A stretch of 7,148 bases of DNA. It comes from Bacillota bacterium (lineage in GTDB: Bacteria > Bacillota > Clostridia > Oscillospirales > Ruminococcaceae). The position numbers and the translations under genes were made by a program. The notes under the pieces were generated by a model. The model was given only the letters and a program-made list of their open reading frames with translations, was not told where the DNA came from and made no database searches. The stretch is from assembly GCA_023457175.1 (NCBI GenBank), contig JAEWMM010000175.1, positions 1 to 7,148 of the forward strand, in the 5' to 3' direction. The first letter of the stretch is position 1. Every line of letters begins with the position of its first letter. This document shows, one piece after another, positions 5,653 through 7,148 of this stretch.

Positions 5653-6687
5653 ATGAAAAAGGTGTTTGCTGTAACAATGGCAGTCATGATGCTGATGCTG
5701 ACCGCATGCGGCGGCTCTTCATCCTCTGCCCCCGCCGGTTCCGCACCCGCAAGCTCTGCCCCTGAGGCAAAGCCCGTTAATCTGATTTTCTCGATCGCGG
5801 CCGTTCCGACCGATGCGCATGGTCAGGCCCAGAAGGTATTTAAAGAAACGGTTGAGAAGGTTTCGGGCGGCCAGATCACCGTTGAGTGCTACGATTCCGG
5901 CACCCTGTTCAACCAGGATTCCGAAACCGCCGCCGTTATCGCCGGTGACTGCGACATTATCTACTCCAGCGCCTCCTGGCTTTCGACCAACAGCCCGTGG
6001 CTGTCGATGTTCACCGCCGGCTACATCTTCAAAAGCTATGACCACATGACCAAGACGCTCAATGGCGACATCGGCAAGGGCGTGTTCGCACAGATCGCTG
6101 ACGAGCAGGGCATTCTGCCGCTGGGCGCCTTTTATCTGGGCACCCGCCAGATCTCTCTGGGCCGCGACAAGGCCATTAAGACTCCGGCTGACCTCAACGG
6201 CATTAATCTGAGAATGCCCAACTCCGACGCATGGGTATTCCTCGGTAAGGCCATGGGCGCCAACCCCACCCCCATTGCGTTTAACGACCTGTATCTTGCG
6301 CTCTCGACCAACACGGTCGACGGACAGGATAACCCCCTGCCCACCGTTAAGAACGCCAAGTTCTATGAAGTTCAGAAGTCCATTTCGCTGACCAACCACC
6401 TCGTCGACTCGGTATGGCCCACCATCAATAAGGCCAAGTGGGATTCGCTGACCCCCGAGCAGCAGGGCTGGGTCATGGAAGGCGTTGAAGCCGCCCGTAT
6501 TGCCTGCGACGAGACCAACCTGAATGTCGAGAAGGAAGTTGTCGACTTCCTCAAGCAGCAGGGCCTGCAGGTTTATGAGGCCGATGTTGACACCTTTGCC
6601 GACGAGGTTCTTGCCAAGTACCTTGCGGACGACATTTCCAAGAGCTGGGATAAGGAGCTCTTTGAGCAGGTAAAAGCGCTGGGCTGA
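5653..6687 (+). CDS. dctP: TRAP transporter substrate-binding lipoprotein, DctP family
   Basis: A 344-aa solute receptor that captures a carboxylate outside the membrane and hands it to the DctQ/DctM permease. Residues 1-18 are a lipoprotein signal (MKK, hydrophobic run) with lipobox LTAC and Cys19, so it is anchored to the outer face of the membrane. A Ser/Ala/Pro-rich linker (20-40) leads to the DctP fold (PF03480). Family marks are GTRQ (Arg165), INLRMPN (Arg187) and GQDNPLPT (Asn227). Their spacing resembles that of Arg127, Arg147 and Asn187 in the sialic-acid receptor SiaP, where Arg147 holds the substrate carboxylate. The sequence does not reveal the substrate. It is the only gene here with an ATG start, its AGGAGG site is excellent, and its codons lean to C/G-ending forms (AAG, GCC, CTG), which suggests high expression, as usual for binding proteins. 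The next gene encodes the small membrane subunit. Confidence 0.95.
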   Translation: MKKVFAVTMAVMMLMLTACGGSSSSAPAGSAPASSAPEAKPVNLIFSIAAVPTDAHGQAQKVFKETVEKVSGGQITVECYDSGTLFNQDSETAAVIAGDCDIIYSSASWLSTNSPWLSMFTAGYIFKSYDHMTKTLNGDIGKGVFAQIADEQGILPLGAFYLGTRQISLGRDKAIKTPADLNGINLRMPNSDAWVFLGKAMGANPTPIAFNDLYLALSTNTVDGQDNPLPTVKNAKFYEVQKSISLTNHLVDSVWPTINKAKWDSLTPEQQGWVMEGVEAARIACDETNLNVEKEVVDFLKQQGLQVYEADVDTFADEVLAKYLADDISKSWDKELFEQVKALG

Positions 6688-6718
6688 TTTTCTGCTAATC
6701 TCGTACCGTTGACGTTTG

Positions 6719-6751
6719 ATACGGGGCATATCACGCCGATATGCCCCGTAT
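6719..6751 (+). other. Intercistronic hairpin between dctP and dctQ
   Basis: ATACGGGGCATAT at 6719-6731 pairs perfectly over 13 bp with ATATGCCCCGTAT at 6739-6751, with a seven-base loop. No long T-run follows (TCTCAAAAATG). Such hairpins after binding-protein genes commonly stabilise the upstream mRNA or stop part of the transcripts, giving more binding protein than permease. Confidence 0.65.
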
Positions 6752-6786
6752 TCTCAAAAATGTCTTTATTCCCAACATCCCGGATC

Positions 6787-6805
6787 AGGAAGGATGATCG
6801 TATTG
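6787..6805 (+). promoter_or_regulatory. Ribosome binding site favouring a TTG start for dctQ
   Basis: AGGAAGGA at 6787-6794 is 8 bases from TTG at 6803. The in-frame ATG at 6794 directly abuts the site, which is too close for normal initiation, so TTG is preferred although ATG would add only three residues. Confidence 0.55.
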
Positions 6806-7148
6806 AAGCAATCCTTGAAAAAAGCCGTTCTCTGGCTGCGTGACTGCGTGGAAATCTACATTCCGGTAATAGCCTTTTTAGTGCTGTTCGGCGTCTTTGT
6901 TTTACAGATTTTTTTCCGCTATATCCTGCGTAACCCCCAGCCCTGGTCGATGGAGGTCACCTCGATGTGCTATGTATGGGTCGTGCTGCTTGGCGCCTGC
7001 TTTGCGCAGCGCAAAAGGTCGCACGTGACCTTTACGCTGATTTACGACCTGCTGCCGGTCAGGCTAAAGTCCTTTACCGCCTTTCTTGGCAATCTGATCA
7101 TATTTGTGGCGCTTGCCGCATCGGTTTCCCCCACTTGGGACTACATTA
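6803..7148 (+). CDS. dctQ: TRAP transporter small permease subunit, DctQ family (3' end outside window)
   Basis: The first 115 residues of a small four-helix membrane protein of the DctQ family (PF04290), which partners the large DctM channel subunit. After a basic start (KQSLKKAVLWLRD) come a first membrane helix (about 18-38, IYIPVIAFLVLFGVFVLQIFF), the family pattern FFRYILRNPQPWSMEV, a second helix (about 54-68, SMCYVWVVLLGACFA), a charged loop QRKRSHVTF with the conserved basic/His cluster, and a third hydrophobic segment (about 91-109). The fourth helix is cut by the window edge. A gap of 115 bp holding a hairpin separates it from dctP. The DctM gene is expected immediately downstream. 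The start could be ATG at 6794 rather than TTG at 6803. Confidence 0.9.
   Translation, partial: MKQSLKKAVLWLRDCVEIYIPVIAFLVLFGVFVLQIFFRYILRNPQPWSMEVTSMCYVWVVLLGACFAQRKRSHVTFTLIYDLLPVRLKSFTAFLGNLIIFVALAASVSPTWDYI

Noticed and set aside
5719..6729. 336-aa open frame on the minus strand opposite dctP
   Set aside because: It is a long antisense frame produced by the strong codon bias of dctP; the sense strand has a signal peptide and all DctP motifs.

Overview
The window looks like a chromosomal segment of a Gram-positive anaerobe of the class Clostridia, plausibly an Oscillospiraceae/Ruminococcaceae-type gut bacterium with mid-range GC. This rests on strong AGGAGG-type ribosome binding sites, frequent TTG start codons, two Csp-type subtilases of the kind known from spore-forming clostridia, and a lipobox-type (not periplasmic) TRAP binding protein. 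The genus cannot be fixed from the sequence alone.

Layout, all genes on the + strand. (1) 1-227: the 3' end of a LysR-family regulator. (2) 228-636: a gene-free stretch with two inverted repeats and, at its right end, a promoter-like sequence resembling the sporulation sigma-E consensus. (3) 637-4106: two tandem paralogous S8 (subtilisin-like) proteases of the Csp type, 563 and 565 aa. Both have TTG starts, no signal peptide and an intact D/H/N/S active site. They are 80 bp apart and followed by two adjacent hairpins. (4) 4334-5435: a sigma-A-type promoter with an overlapping double LacI-type operator, then a LacI-family regulator. (5) 5653-7148: a tripartite (TRAP) transporter operon starting with the DctP-type binding lipoprotein and the DctQ-type small membrane subunit, which runs off the window. 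The large DctM permease subunit would be expected next.

How they may work together: the protease pair is a unit of its own and by family resembles the CspA/B/C proteins that act on the cortex-lytic enzyme pro-SleC during spore germination, although no SleC is visible here. The LacI regulator probably represses its own promoter and, through a similar site upstream of dctP, the TRAP operon for an unidentified carboxylate (sugar acid or other organic acid). The LysR gene is cut by the window edge and its target is unknown.

I found no CRISPR array, insertion sequence, tRNA, rRNA or recognisable riboswitch, and no clear case for an entirely new system. The points most worth attention are the tandem Csp pair with its possible sigma-E promoter, the divergence of the first copy around its catalytic serine, and the LacI operator arrangement.
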